A stretch of DNA of 18,243 bases from RGIG6353 sp045531285 (GCA_045531285.1 JAZSDT010000042.1:1-18243); one strand, 5' to 3'. Shown: positions 1 through 8,091, numbered from the stretch's first letter. Translations and numbers: made by a program. Notes: generated by a model not told the origin, from the sequence alone.

Positions 1-419
1 TCAATGCTGTCCTCCCTGACGTACTTATCGGCAGAAAGCTCTCCGTAGCCTATGGCTCGCATAGGTCCGAAGCCACGTGTCCCAAGCGGAGGATAAAGAG
101 TCCATCCTATAGCCTCGCTTATTTCTTCGACGGTTCTCATCATAGGAAATATAATTCCGTCGGCACCCATTTCCAGCACCCTTTTGGTAACAGTAAGGTC
201 GCTTTGCGGAAGTCTGACAATAGCAGGAATACCCACCGAGCGTGCAGCATTAAGGTGGCAGAGCACGTCGCGATTATCCATATAGGTATGCTCGGTATCT
301 ATCCAAATGCAATCGTAGCCAATGTTACCAAATATCTCACAGAGGCAAGGATCGGTAAGGCTCACCAGTGTGCCGAGTATTTTTCTTTTTTCTTCAATGC
401 GTTTTCTAAGTACATTCAC
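1..419 (-). CDS. HpcH/HpaI-family aldolase, 3' end cut by window edge
   Basis: First 139 residues of a class II pyruvate/2-keto-acid aldolase of the HpcH/HpaI (citrate-lyase beta-like) family. The family cleaves 2-keto-3-deoxy sugar acids or 4-hydroxy-2-oxo acids to pyruvate plus an aldehyde. Visible family blocks are WIDTEH near residue 39, a VRLPQ strand, EMGADGIIFPMM, and the YPPLGTRGFGP loop. The C-terminal half, with most metal ligands, lies outside the window, so substrate cannot be judged. The start is GTG at 417-419, preceded by GGAGGG at 426-431 with 6-nt spacing; the ATG at 431-433 runs into a stop at once and is not the start. The gene is divergent from an AraC-type regulator, which suggests control by it. 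The family is certain from the motifs; the exact substrate is unknown. Confidence 0.9.
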   Translation of the reverse strand, partial: MNVLRKRIEEKRKILGTLVSLTDPCLCEIFGNIGYDCIWIDTEHTYMDNRDVLCHLNAARSVGIPAIVRLPQSDLTVTKRVLEMGADGIIFPMMRTVEEISEAIGWTLYPPLGTRGFGPMRAIGYGELSADKYVREDSI

Positions 420-439
420 GTCTATCCCTCCATGACTTG

Positions 440-468
440 ATTATATCAGCAAATAAAACAATAATAAA
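440..468 (-). promoter_or_regulatory. Probable promoter of the aldolase gene
   Basis: On the minus strand an extended -10 element, TGATATAAT, occupies 448-440. The -35 region at 468-463 (TTTATT) is weak, as is common with extended -10 promoters. Transcription would begin near 433, leaving a leader of only about 14 nt that includes the ribosome-binding site. It lies back to back with the promoter of the divergent regulator gene. Confidence 0.6.
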
Positions 469-489
469 TAGGGAATTATGCAAATAATA

Positions 490-518
490 TTGTATTTCCT
501 GCAAAGGAATAGTATAAT
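490..518 (+). promoter_or_regulatory. Probable promoter of the AraC-type regulator
   Basis: TTGTAT at 490-495, a 17-nt spacer and a perfect TATAAT at 513-518. The predicted transcript start near 525 coincides with the GGAGGG ribosome-binding site (525-530), so the leader would be about 10 nt. About 20 bases separate this from the divergent aldolase promoter, so an operator here could affect both genes. Confidence 0.6.
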
Positions 519-534
519 AACGTCGGAGGGTACT

Positions 535-1305
535 ATGAAAAAGCTATTTGAATACTACGTAGAAGATGAAGGCTTGCACGTAAAGTTTGCAAGGGGTAAG
601 CCTGCACGCAGAGACACCGAATTTCACGATTACAGTGAATTCGTATACTTTATCGACGGTGACTCATATCTCATATCAAAAAACGCACAGCAGCAGCTTG
701 ACCGCGGAAGCGTTGTGGTGATACCGCAGGAGAACTATCATCAATTCGTCATCAGGGATAATGATAACTACGAGAGGTGTATAATAGGCTTCCGCAGAAG
801 CAATGACATAGATACACTTACCGACGAGGTAATGGACACAATAAAAATAATCGCATCCCCCAACAGATGCATTACAGATATATTCGATACTCTAACCGAA
901 ATAATGTCAAGTGAGCTTAGTGACGGTGAAAAGCTAATATTTGCAAAGGCATCGCTTATACAGCTGTTAGTAAGAGTAAAGCAATACGCCCCTCATGAGA
1001 AACAAGGTGCCAAGCCTTTATCTATTGTTTCACTGGCACTGGACATCATTGACTCAAAATACAACGAAAAGCTGTCAGTGGATTCCATAGCCAAACAGCT
1101 CTACGTGTCACCATCTACTTTATCACACAAATTCAAGACTGAGCTGAACATTTCAGTTTATATGTATATTACTAAAAAGCGTCTGTCTGCAGCACACAGC
1201 ATGATAACCAAGGGAGAAGCAATGACTTCGGCAGCGATAAAATGCGGATTTAGCGACTATTCATGCTTTTACAGACTTTATAAAAAATATTACGGTAACA
1301 TTTGA
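535..1305 (+). CDS. AraC-family transcriptional regulator
   Basis: A 256-residue regulator. An N-terminal cupin-like effector-binding part (about residues 25-100, with VVIPQENYHQF in the barrel) precedes a C-terminal double helix-turn-helix (about 165-256). The first HTH is around LSVDSIAKQLYVSPSTLSHKFK and the second around AAIKCGFSDYSCFYRLYKKYYG. The family binds DNA as a dimer and responds to a small ligand, often a sugar. The start chosen is ATG 535 with GGAGGG 4 nt upstream; an in-frame ATG at 478 would add 19 residues, but it lies upstream of the best promoter. The protein stops just after KKYYGNI and lacks the usual short tail after the second HTH. Its stop codon sits inside the -35 box of the next promoter. 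Likely targets are the divergent aldolase gene and perhaps itself; this is inferred from position. Confidence 0.88.
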   Translation: MKKLFEYYVEDEGLHVKFARGKPARRDTEFHDYSEFVYFIDGDSYLISKNAQQQLDRGSVVVIPQENYHQFVIRDNDNYERCIIGFRRSNDIDTLTDEVMDTIKIIASPNRCITDIFDTLTEIMSSELSDGEKLIFAKASLIQLLVRVKQYAPHEKQGAKPLSIVSLALDIIDSKYNEKLSVDSIAKQLYVSPSTLSHKFKTELNISVYMYITKKRLSAAHSMITKGEAMTSAAIKCGFSDYSCFYRLYKKYYGNI

Positions 1306-1330
1306 CAATATTTGACCGATGTAGTAAAAT
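1302..1330 (+). promoter_or_regulatory. Promoter of the creatininase-family gene (and ligA)
   Basis: TTGACA at 1302-1307, 17-nt spacer, TAAAAT at 1325-1330: near-consensus for the housekeeping sigma factor. The -35 box contains the TGA stop (1303-1305) of the regulator gene. Transcription would start near 1337, leaving a leader of about 23 nt. Because ligA overlaps the next gene, this promoter probably drives ligA as well. Confidence 0.7.
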
Positions 1331-1359
1331 ATACTTATTCATTATACGGAGAAAAAAAT

Positions 1360-2223
1360 ATGCTTTGGGAAAATTTAAGAGAAGAAGAATTCAAATCTGC
1401 TGTAAAAGAATCCAAAGGGCTTTGTATACTGCCTGTAGGGTGTCTTGAAAAACACGGTCAGCATCTGCCTGTGGGAACCGACGTTATACACGTTACCGAA
1501 ATTGCAAAAAGAGCATCCGATATAGAAAAAGCAGTGGTATTCCCCACTATGTATTTCGGTGAAAAGACCGGTGCGGGAGAATTTGCGGGAACCGTTATAT
1601 TTTCTGCAGAGCTTCGGTTACAGATTCTAAAGGAAACCTGTTCGGAAATATGCCGTAACGGATTTGACAAGATACTTATTTATGACGGTCACGGCGGTAA
1701 TCAATCTATGATATCCTACTTTATGAGGAGCACCCTTTATCAACAAACAGGATACTCTGTGTTCGAGTATTCACTGGGTGCTGATTTTGCAACACCGAAA
1801 AAGCTCATGAACGAAGGGTATGACTTTCTGACCTCGGAGGACAGAAAAATACTGACCTCATACACCGAGCAAAAAAAGAGATTCGGTCATGCGGATTTTA
1901 TAGAAACGGGTTGGGTGTACGGGGTGAGACCGGAAACGGTAAGACTTGACAAGGTCTACGATGAATCAAACGAGTCTACACACCGATTCGACCAATTTTC
2001 AAATATGCGTATAAACACGCCTTTTGCATGGATGGCAAACTATCCCAACTCTTACGAGGGAGATATGCACGACGGAATGAACGAAAGAATTGCACGTGCC
2101 ATGGTAATATATTCCGTAAATAAGCTTGCGCAAGTAATTAAGTTTTTAAAAGATGAAACGGTATCGGAAGAATACAGAAAAGAATGGGAGAAAAAGCAAG
2201 GTAAGGCTTGCAAGGAATTATGA
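1360..2223 (+). CDS. Creatininase-family metal-dependent amidohydrolase
   Basis: A 287-residue protein of the creatinine amidohydrolase superfamily, metal enzymes that hydrolyse amide or cyclic amide bonds. Members include creatininase, the formamide hydrolase ArfB and mycofactocin MftE. The signature block LPVGCLEKHGQHLPVGTD supplies likely metal ligands E30, H32 and D41, and YDGHGGN gives H111. The second metal-ligand Glu of true creatininase is Gly here, as in most non-creatininase members, so creatinine is an unlikely substrate. The start is ATG 1360 with GGAG at 1348-1351; an upstream in-frame TTG at 1312 lies inside the promoter. The stop overlaps the ligA start (ATGA). Following an AraC regulator and an aldolase, it may belong to a small catabolic locus, but nothing here fixes the substrate. 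Confidence 0.85.
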   Translation: MLWENLREEEFKSAVKESKGLCILPVGCLEKHGQHLPVGTDVIHVTEIAKRASDIEKAVVFPTMYFGEKTGAGEFAGTVIFSAELRLQILKETCSEICRNGFDKILIYDGHGGNQSMISYFMRSTLYQQTGYSVFEYSLGADFATPKKLMNEGYDFLTSEDRKILTSYTEQKKRFGHADFIETGWVYGVRPETVRLDKVYDESNESTHRFDQFSNMRINTPFAWMANYPNSYEGDMHDGMNERIARAMVIYSVNKLAQVIKFLKDETVSEEYRKEWEKKQGKACKEL

Positions 2224-4184
2224 TAGAAAAAAGAATTAACGAGCTTCGTGCTCTTCTGGAATATCACAGTAAAAAATATTACGTAGAGGATTCACCCGAA
2301 ATTCCCGACTATGAATACGATGCTCTTTACAGGGAGTTACAGGAGCTGGAAAAAGCGCACCCCGAATTTGACAGTCCCACCTCCCCTACCAAGCGCGTGG
2401 GCGGTGCGGTATTGGATAAATTTGAAAAGGTCACACACGCAGTCCCGATGCAAAGCTTACAGGACGTATTCAGCAAAGAAGAGCTTATTTCGGCAATAGA
2501 GAAAATGGGAGCCGGCTCTTATGCCGTTGAGTACAAGATCGACGGTCTGTCGGTTTCTCTTGAATACCGTGACGGTGTATTCACAAGAGGATCAACCAGA
2601 GGTGACGGTGTGATCGGGGAGGACATTACAGAGAATCTTAAAACGGTAAATGCAATTCCCCTTACACTGAATTCGCCTGTGCCTTTTATTGAGGTCAGAG
2701 GCGAAGTGTATATGCCCAAGTCCGTTTTCCACCAGCTCAACGCCAAGCGAGAGGAAGCCGGAGAACAGCTTTTGGCTAATCCCCGAAATGCCGCGGCAGG
2801 TTCACTCCGACAGCTCGACTCTAAAATAACCGCATCCAGAAGGCTTAGTATTTTCGTTTTCAATATTCAACAAATTGAAGGCGGCCCCAAGCTTACCTCA
2901 CATCTTGAATCACTGAAATATCTTGCAAGCCTCGGCTTCAAGGTATCACCCGATTGCCGAACGTTTTCAAGTGCCGACGAAATATTTGACGACATACAGC
3001 GCAGAGGAGACAGCCGTGAGGATTTATCCTTCGACATTGACGGCGCTGTAGTAAAGGTTGACGACTTTGAAAAAAGGCAGGAGCTTGGCGAACTTACCAA
3101 CGTTCCGAAATGGGCTGTTGCTTACAAATACCCTCCCGAAGAAAAGCCGACAGTTCTGCGTTCTATCACTATCCAGGTAGGCAGAACAGGTGTGCTGACT
3201 CCAAACGCAAACTTCGACACGGTTCGTCTGGCAGGTACCAACGTATCAAGAGCTACGCTGCACAACAAGGATTTCATTGCAGAAAGAGATATCAGAGAAG
3301 GCGATACAATTATCGTGCGTAAAGCCGGAGAAATAATCCCCGAGGTGCTTTACGTTGATAAGTCGAAGCGTGATGCAAATTCTCGCCCCTACACCTTCCC
3401 TGCCCTGTGTCCCTCCTGCGGCGAGCCTGTATTTGTGTCGGATGAGGAAAGTGCCATTCGCTGTACTAACTCCGCCTGTCCCGCACAGCTTCACAGAAGC
3501 ATAACGCATTTTGCCTCCCGTGATGCTATGAATATCGATGGCTTAGGTCCTGCCATTGTTGACACACTTATAAAGAATTCTCTCATTTCTTCAATTGCAG
3601 ACCTATATACTTTAAAGGTATCGGACGTTGAGGTTCTTGAAGGTCTTGGAACAAAGTCAGCTCAAAAGCTTGTTGATGCTGTGGAAAACTCAAAGAAGCT
3701 GTGCTTATCAAAGCTGCTCTTTGGACTCGGCATAAACCACATCGGTGAAAAATCTGCTCAAACACTCGCAAAGAAGTACAAAAACATTGATGCGATTGCC
3801 ACAGCCGAGTTTGACGACCTGTGCACAACGGAGGATTTTGGTGAAATATTGGCAAAGAGCGTTATCGATTTCTTTTCTCACGAATCTACAAAAAAGATAA
3901 TAGACGCACTCAAAAACGCCGGCGTCAATACTCAATACGTTGCAACAGAGGTTTCCAGTGTATTTGAAGGTATGACGATAGTTGTAACGGGCACTCTCAA
4001 TACCATGACACGTTCAGAAGCAGAGAAATGCATCACGGACAACGGCGGAAAAGCTGCAGGCTCGGTATCTAAAAAAACAGCTTTTGTATTGGCAGGCAGT
4101 GATGCAGGTTCAAAGCTCACAAAAGCGCAAAGCCTTGGCATAAAAGTAGTAACGGAAGATGAATTTCTGCAAATGCTGCAGTAA
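2220..4184 (+). CDS. ligA: NAD+-dependent DNA ligase
   Basis: A 654-residue LigA that seals nicks in duplex DNA during replication and repair, using NAD+ as the adenylate donor. All domains are present. The Ia NAD-binding motif includes YHSKKYYVEDSPEIPDYEYD (residues 15-34). The nucleotidyltransferase core has catalytic K106 in EYKIDGLS. An OB fold follows, then a four-cysteine zinc finger (CPSC...CTNSACP), helix-hairpin-helix repeats, and a C-terminal BRCT domain starting at FEGMTIVVTGTL. Length is normal for the family. The start is ATG 2220, which overlaps the upstream stop (ATGA) with AAGGA just before it; a TTG at 2208 would add four residues. The overlap implies translational coupling to the creatininase-family gene, an odd partner for an essential replication enzyme. 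Confidence 0.98.
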   Translation: MIEKRINELRALLEYHSKKYYVEDSPEIPDYEYDALYRELQELEKAHPEFDSPTSPTKRVGGAVLDKFEKVTHAVPMQSLQDVFSKEELISAIEKMGAGSYAVEYKIDGLSVSLEYRDGVFTRGSTRGDGVIGEDITENLKTVNAIPLTLNSPVPFIEVRGEVYMPKSVFHQLNAKREEAGEQLLANPRNAAAGSLRQLDSKITASRRLSIFVFNIQQIEGGPKLTSHLESLKYLASLGFKVSPDCRTFSSADEIFDDIQRRGDSREDLSFDIDGAVVKVDDFEKRQELGELTNVPKWAVAYKYPPEEKPTVLRSITIQVGRTGVLTPNANFDTVRLAGTNVSRATLHNKDFIAERDIREGDTIIVRKAGEIIPEVLYVDKSKRDANSRPYTFPALCPSCGEPVFVSDEESAIRCTNSACPAQLHRSITHFASRDAMNIDGLGPAIVDTLIKNSLISSIADLYTLKVSDVEVLEGLGTKSAQKLVDAVENSKKLCLSKLLFGLGINHIGEKSAQTLAKKYKNIDAIATAEFDDLCTTEDFGEILAKSVIDFFSHESTKKIIDALKNAGVNTQYVATEVSSVFEGMTIVVTGTLNTMTRSEAEKCITDNGGKAAGSVSKKTAFVLAGSDAGSKLTKAQSLGIKVVTEDEFLQMLQ

Positions 4185-4217
4185 ATGTTAATTAAATGTG
4201 AACATTGGTAAAAACAC

Positions 4218-4245
4218 TTGATTTTTATTCCATTATGTGTAAAAT
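4218..4245 (+). promoter_or_regulatory. Promoter of groESL
   Basis: TTGATT at 4218-4223, a 16-nt spacer and TAAAAT at 4240-4245. The predicted start near 4252 lies just upstream of the CIRCE operator, the usual arrangement for HrcA-controlled chaperonin operons. Confidence 0.6.
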
Positions 4246-4256
4246 AGTAACAGTGG

Positions 4257-4283
4257 TTAGCACTCAAACCAAATGAGTGCTAA
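4257..4283 (+). promoter_or_regulatory. CIRCE operator (HrcA binding site)
   Basis: A perfect TTAGCACTC (4257-4265), nine-base spacer and GAGTGCTAA (4275-4283) inverted repeat, matching the CIRCE consensus exactly. HrcA binds it and represses chaperonin genes until heat stress, and GroEL helps HrcA fold. It lies about 48 bases upstream of groES, in the untranslated leader. Confidence 0.98.
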
Positions 4284-4330
4284 AACCTTTAAAAAGTAAA
4301 ATATTTAACAGAATATAGGAGGAAACAAAC

Positions 4331-4615
4331 ATGAAATTAAAGCCTTTGGCAGACAGAGTTGTTCTCAAGATGGTAGAGACCGAAGAGACAACAAAGAGCG
4401 GTATCATACTTACATCTGCAGCTAAGGAGAAGCCCTCAGTAGCACAGGTAGTAGAAGTTGGCCCCGGTGGAATCGTAGACGGAAACGAAGTTAAGATGAC
4501 CGTTAAGGCCGGTGACAAGGTAATCACAAGCAAGTATTCGGGAACAGAAATCAAGCTTGACGGAGAAGAGTATATCATTGTTCGTCAGAGCGATATTCTT
4601 GCAATAGTTGAGTAA
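4331..4615 (+). CDS. groES: Co-chaperonin GroES
   Basis: A 94-residue cytoplasmic co-chaperonin that forms the heptameric lid of the GroEL folding chamber. It begins LKPLADRVVLKMVE, has the mobile-loop region (EETTKSGIILTSAAKEKP, residues 17-34) and ends KLDGEEYIIVRQSDILAIVE, all diagnostic. The start ATG is preceded by AGGAGG at 4317-4322 with 8-nt spacing. It is first in the CIRCE-controlled operon, with groEL 17 bases downstream. Confidence 0.98.
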   Translation: MKLKPLADRVVLKMVETEETTKSGIILTSAAKEKPSVAQVVEVGPGGIVDGNEVKMTVKAGDKVITSKYSGTEIKLDGEEYIIVRQSDILAIVE

Positions 4616-4632
4616 TTCGGAGGTAATTTAAA

Positions 4633-6261
4633 ATGGCAAAGGAACTTATTTACGGAATTGATGCAAGAAACAAGCTTCTTGCAGGTGTTGACAAGCTTGC
4701 CGACACAGTTAAGGTAACTCTCGGTCCTAAGGGCAGAAACGTTGTTCTTGAAAGAAAGTACGGCGCTCCCCTCATCACAAACGATGGTGTTACTATCGCT
4801 AAGGAAATCGAGCTTGACGATGCATTCGAAAATATGGGTGCACAGCTAGTAAGAGAAGTTGCAACCAAGACAAACGATATTGCAGGTGACGGTACAACAA
4901 CAGCTACCATCCTTGCTCAGGCGTTTATCCGCGAGGGTATGAAGAACGTTACAGCCGGTGCTAACCCCATGGTTATCAAGAAGGGTATTCAGAAGGCTAT
5001 CGACAAGGCTGTTGAAACACTTAACGCTAATTCTCAGAAGGTACAGGGTACAAACGATATCGTTCGTATCGGTACAGTTTCTGCAGGCGACGAAGTAGTT
5101 GGTAAGCTTATTGCAGACGCAATGGAAAAGGTTACCGCTGACGGTGTTATCACTGTTGAAGAATCAAAGTCTGCTGATACCTACTGTGAGGTTGTTGAGG
5201 GTATGCAGTTCGACAGAGGCTACATCTCTCCCTACATGGTTACAGACACAGATAAGATGGAAGCTGTTATTGACGACGCTTACATCCTTATTACAGATAA
5301 GAAGATATCCAACATTCAGGAAGTTCTTCCCCTTCTCGAACAGGTAGTTCAGGCAGGTAAGAAGCTTGTTATCATTGCTGAGGACCTTGAAGGCGAAGCT
5401 CTTTCCACAATCCTTGTTAACAAGCTCCGCGGTACGTTTACTTGTGTTGCTGTTAAGGCTCCCGGCTTTGGCGACAGAAGAAAGGAAATGCTCCGTGACA
5501 TCGCTATCCTTACAGGCGGTGAGGTTATTACCGACGAGCTTGGTCTCGATCTCAAGGAAGCTACAGTTGCTCAGCTTGGCCGTGCTAAGCAGGTTAAGGT
5601 AAATAAGGAAACCACAATCATCGTTGACGGTGCGGGTGAATCCGAAGAAATCAAGGGCAGAATCGCACAGATCAAGTCCGCTATGGAGATCACCACATCA
5701 GAGTTTGACAAGGAAAAGCTTCAGGAGAGACTTGCCAAGCTTGCAGGCGGTGTAGCGGTTATCAAGGTTGGTGCCGCAACAGAAGCCGAAATGAAGGAAA
5801 ACAAGCTCCGTATCGAAGACGCACTCAACGCTACACGTGCAGCTGTTGAGGACGGTATCGTTCCCGGCGGCGGAGTTGCTATACTCAACGTTATTCCCGA
5901 GGTTAAGAAGCTTCTTGCTACCGTTAACGGTGACGAGAAGGTTGGTGTTGCAATCGTTTTACGTGCTCTCGAAGAGCCCGCAAGACAGATTGCAGAAAAC
6001 GCAGGCTTTGAAGGCTCTGTAATCATCAACAAGATCCTCACCTCAAAGAAGAAGGCTTATGGCTTCAACGCTTACACAGAAGAGTACGTTGATATGTTTG
6101 AGGCAGGAATCATCGACCCTGCTAAGGTTACACGTTCAGCTCTTCAGAACGCTGCTTCAGTTGCTGCTATGGCTCTCACCACAGAGGCACTCGTTGCTGA
6201 CAAGAAGGAAGAGACACCTGCTGCTCCCGCAGCACCCAACCCCGGTATGGGCATGTATTAA
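4633..6261 (+). CDS. groEL: Chaperonin GroEL (Hsp60)
   Basis: A 542-residue ATP-dependent chaperonin subunit forming the double seven-membered folding ring. Diagnostic blocks include VKVTLGPKGRNVVLE, the ATP-site GDGTTTAT near residue 86, and AAVEDGIVPGGGVA near 405. The tail, PNPGMGMY, is a short version of the usual Gly-Met repeat. GGAGGT at 4619-4624 lies 8 nt before the ATG. It is co-transcribed with groES under CIRCE and closed by a terminator at 6270. Codon choice is strongly biased (AAG for Lys, GTT for Val, CTT/CTC for Leu), as expected for a highly expressed gene. Confidence 0.99.
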   Translation: MAKELIYGIDARNKLLAGVDKLADTVKVTLGPKGRNVVLERKYGAPLITNDGVTIAKEIELDDAFENMGAQLVREVATKTNDIAGDGTTTATILAQAFIREGMKNVTAGANPMVIKKGIQKAIDKAVETLNANSQKVQGTNDIVRIGTVSAGDEVVGKLIADAMEKVTADGVITVEESKSADTYCEVVEGMQFDRGYISPYMVTDTDKMEAVIDDAYILITDKKISNIQEVLPLLEQVVQAGKKLVIIAEDLEGEALSTILVNKLRGTFTCVAVKAPGFGDRRKEMLRDIAILTGGEVITDELGLDLKEATVAQLGRAKQVKVNKETTIIVDGAGESEEIKGRIAQIKSAMEITTSEFDKEKLQERLAKLAGGVAVIKVGAATEAEMKENKLRIEDALNATRAAVEDGIVPGGGVAILNVIPEVKKLLATVNGDEKVGVAIVLRALEEPARQIAENAGFEGSVIINKILTSKKKAYGFNAYTEEYVDMFEAGIIDPAKVTRSALQNAASVAAMALTTEALVADKKEETPAAPAAPNPGMGMY

Positions 6262-6269
6262 TAACAGTT

Positions 6270-6299
6270 CAGCCTCCCTTTTGGGAGGCTGATTTTTTT
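6270..6299 (+). terminator. Intrinsic terminator of groESL
   Basis: A 9-bp perfect stem (CAGCCTCCC / GGGAGGCTG, 6270-6278 and 6283-6291) with a TTTT loop, followed by A and seven T. It lies 9 bases after the groEL stop. There is no T-run on the other strand, so it acts mainly on groESL. Confidence 0.95.
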
Positions 6300-6334
6300 G
6301 TGCCAACAGATCTACCGGCAGGAGTTATATACCG

Positions 6335-6919
6335 CTATAACCATTGCGGTGTTGCTTCAAAGGAAACGTTTTCGCTGTTATGTGGAAACGTAATTTTAGA
6401 CGAAAAGAGCATAGGTGCAGTACAACTGTCCTTAGCTCCGTATTTACGGTCGCCCAAGAGTGGAAATCCACGGGAAGCAAACTGTACTCTTATCTGGTGG
6501 CTTCTGCCTGTAAACAATCTGATATGAACAAGAGAAGTCTCCCCCGACATAACAACGTCATATTCAAGCTTTGCTTTTTTGACGCCCTTTCTTTCTCTCT
6601 TTACAACAAAGACCTTATTTTTTGAAGAATCTTTAAAAAGTAAGTCCTCCATTGTACCGCTTGGGTCGGGCGTGCCATGAACCAACGCTACGTACTCCTT
6701 TATCATTTCACCGTTCTGTATTGCCAGCGACAGCGTTGCGGCAGACTTTTTGTTCCTTGCGTACACCATTACGCCGCCCACGTTTTTATCAAGACGGTGT
6801 ACCGGGAAAAACTCGCCGCCAAGTGCTTCAAAGAGCATCTGAGGAAGCTCTTTTTCAGAGTCCTTCCCTATCGGCTTGACACATACGGCTATATCCTTGT
6901 CTGAAAACAATATTTCCAT
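6335..6919 (-). CDS. RluA-family pseudouridine synthase
   Basis: A 194-residue single-domain RNA pseudouridine synthase. It carries the catalytic motif HRLDKNVGG with the nucleophilic Asp at D44, then KEYVALVHGTP and the RluA-family block LFTGRSHQIRVQFASRGFPLLGDRKYG. The S4 RNA-binding domain of longer family members is absent, and the target (rRNA or tRNA) cannot be named. The start chosen is ATG 6917-6919 with GAGG about 6 nt upstream; the in-frame GTG at 6923-6925 overlaps that site. A terminator-like hairpin of the dispersed element ends only about 16 bases before the start, so there is no room for a promoter between them. The gene is convergent with groEL. Confidence 0.93.
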   Translation of the reverse strand: MEILFSDKDIAVCVKPIGKDSEKELPQMLFEALGGEFFPVHRLDKNVGGVMVYARNKKSAATLSLAIQNGEMIKEYVALVHGTPDPSGTMEDLLFKDSSKNKVFVVKRERKGVKKAKLEYDVVMSGETSLVHIRLFTGRSHQIRVQFASRGFPLLGDRKYGAKDSCTAPMLFSSKITFPHNSENVSFEATPQWL

Positions 6920-6928
6920 AAACACCTC

Positions 6929-7031
6929 AAAATAAAGCGGTCAGCGACCGCTGGCAATGCTCGCCTATCCCAAGCTTTGCATACGTTCAAAAAAGTGAAA
7001 CGGCGAAGCATAATAATCGAGAAATTTTCTA
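6929..7031 (-). repeat. Dispersed structured element, copy 1
   Basis: One of three related intergenic elements (others at 9453 and 10862), read on the minus strand. It has an outer stem pairing 7009-7002 with 6965-6959 (GCTTCGCC with GGCGAGC, one bulge). CGTTT follows the first arm and ATAG precedes the second. Next come a short CATTGCC linker and a 7-bp hairpin (6936-6942 / 6946-6952) followed by TTATTTT. The last hairpin looks like an intrinsic terminator and lies directly before the ribosome-binding site of the RluA-type gene. Element boundaries are judged by eye. Confidence 0.7.
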
Positions 7032-7035
7032 TAAT

Positions 7036-7071
7036 GAAAAAAAGTGGCTGTAAAAACACTTTACAGCCACT
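7036..7071 (-). terminator. Intrinsic terminator of the PfkB-type kinase gene
   Basis: A 12-bp perfect stem (7043-7054 with 7060-7071) and 5-nt loop, followed on the minus strand by a run of T. It lies about 10 bases after the kinase stop codon. Confidence 0.93.
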
Positions 7072-7080
7072 ATATAATTA

Positions 7081-8091
7081 TTATGCTTCGTAGCCTATTT
7101 CGCTTTCAAATTCCATCATCTTGTCAAAGGTTCTCAGACCGTCAATGGAATTTGCTTCGGTAAGGTTACAGCCTGCCGCCGCACCGGCTACTCTGAGTGA
7201 GTACTCGGGATCAAATTCACGGTAGAGCGAATAGAGCATACCTGCGCAGAAGGAATCTCCTGCACCCACCTTACCCTTTATCATATCCTTGGTCATATTC
7301 AGAGAAGGCTGGAAATAAACCCCTTCACCCTTTCTGGAATACCAGCCTCCTTCGGGGGCATGGATACATACTACCTCGCGAACACCCTTTTCAAAGAGGT
7401 CGTTAATTACCTGCTTCATAGCACTCTGTGAAATCTTGCCATTTTCGTCTCTTACGGCAATTCCGGCAACACGTGCTGCCTCAACCTCATTGAAGATAAG
7501 GTAATCACAATAAGGAAGACAGGGGGTAACGATCTTATTAAAGCGGTCTCCTACCTCACTTACAACGTCGATGGAAGTCTTGATACCGCGTTCTGAAACG
7601 TATGCAAGAGTTCTGGCCATAACTGTACCGTATTCATCGTCGGGCTCATCGAATTTATCAAGAAGAAGAGCGTATCCGATGTGGAAGATGTCAACGTCAA
7701 GCTTCTCAAAATCGATATCGGTGATATCAAAATCCGCATTCGCACCTCTTGCCTGGAAGAAGGTACGTTCGTTTGATGACATATCCGACATAACGTCAGA
7801 GAATGAAGTGGGCTTATCGTCAACAGTAATAACACCGTCGATATTAACTCCCAATCCCGAAAGAATTCCCTTTATGTAATTACCGTCTGCATCGTTGCCC
7901 AGCTTACCTATAACAACAACGTTCATCTCGGGGTCGATCTTTGCAAGAGCTGCACCTGTATTACAAGCGCATCCGCCGATTGCCTGAGAAACAGATCTGA
8001 TATTAGTCAGCATTCCCGGAGTGGGATAGCTGTCAATCATCTTAACGTGGTCAACCAAAAGGTTACCAACAACCGCTATACCTTTATTCAT
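7081..8091 (-). CDS. PfkB-family carbohydrate kinase
   Basis: A 336-residue ribokinase/PfkB-family kinase, which transfers phosphate from ATP to the hydroxyl of a sugar or nucleoside. It shows the N-terminal IGGCACNTGAALAKI region (residues 38-52), NEVEA (201-205), and the C-terminal signature GKVGAGDSFCAGMLY with catalytic base D279 and the anion hole. Length is normal for the family. The start ATG at 8089-8091 has GAGAGG upstream. A near-consensus promoter lies just upstream and a terminator follows, so it is probably its own transcription unit. The substrate is not evident; fructose, ribose, 2-keto-3-deoxygluconate or a nucleoside are all possible. Confidence 0.92.
   Translation of the reverse strand: MNKGIAVVGNLLVDHVKMIDSYPTPGMLTNIRSVSQAIGGCACNTGAALAKIDPEMNVVVIGKLGNDADGNYIKGILSGLGVNIDGVITVDDKPTSFSDVMSDMSSNERTFFQARGANADFDITDIDFEKLDVDIFHIGYALLLDKFDEPDDEYGTVMARTLAYVSERGIKTSIDVVSEVGDRFNKIVTPCLPYCDYLIFNEVEAARVAGIAVRDENGKISQSAMKQVINDLFEKGVREVVCIHAPEGGWYSRKGEGVYFQPSLNMTKDMIKGKVGAGDSFCAGMLYSLYREFDPEYSLRVAGAAAGCNLTEANSIDGLRTFDKMMEFESEIGYEA

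Noticed and set aside
4185..4210. Weak inverted repeat AATGTT/AACATT after ligA as a terminator
   Set aside because: Only six AT-rich pairs with a long loop and no T-run; too weak to support termination.
6300..6527. A 75-codon plus-strand frame right after the groEL terminator
   Set aside because: It is antisense to the 3' end of the RluA-type gene, follows a strong terminator and has no ribosome-binding site.
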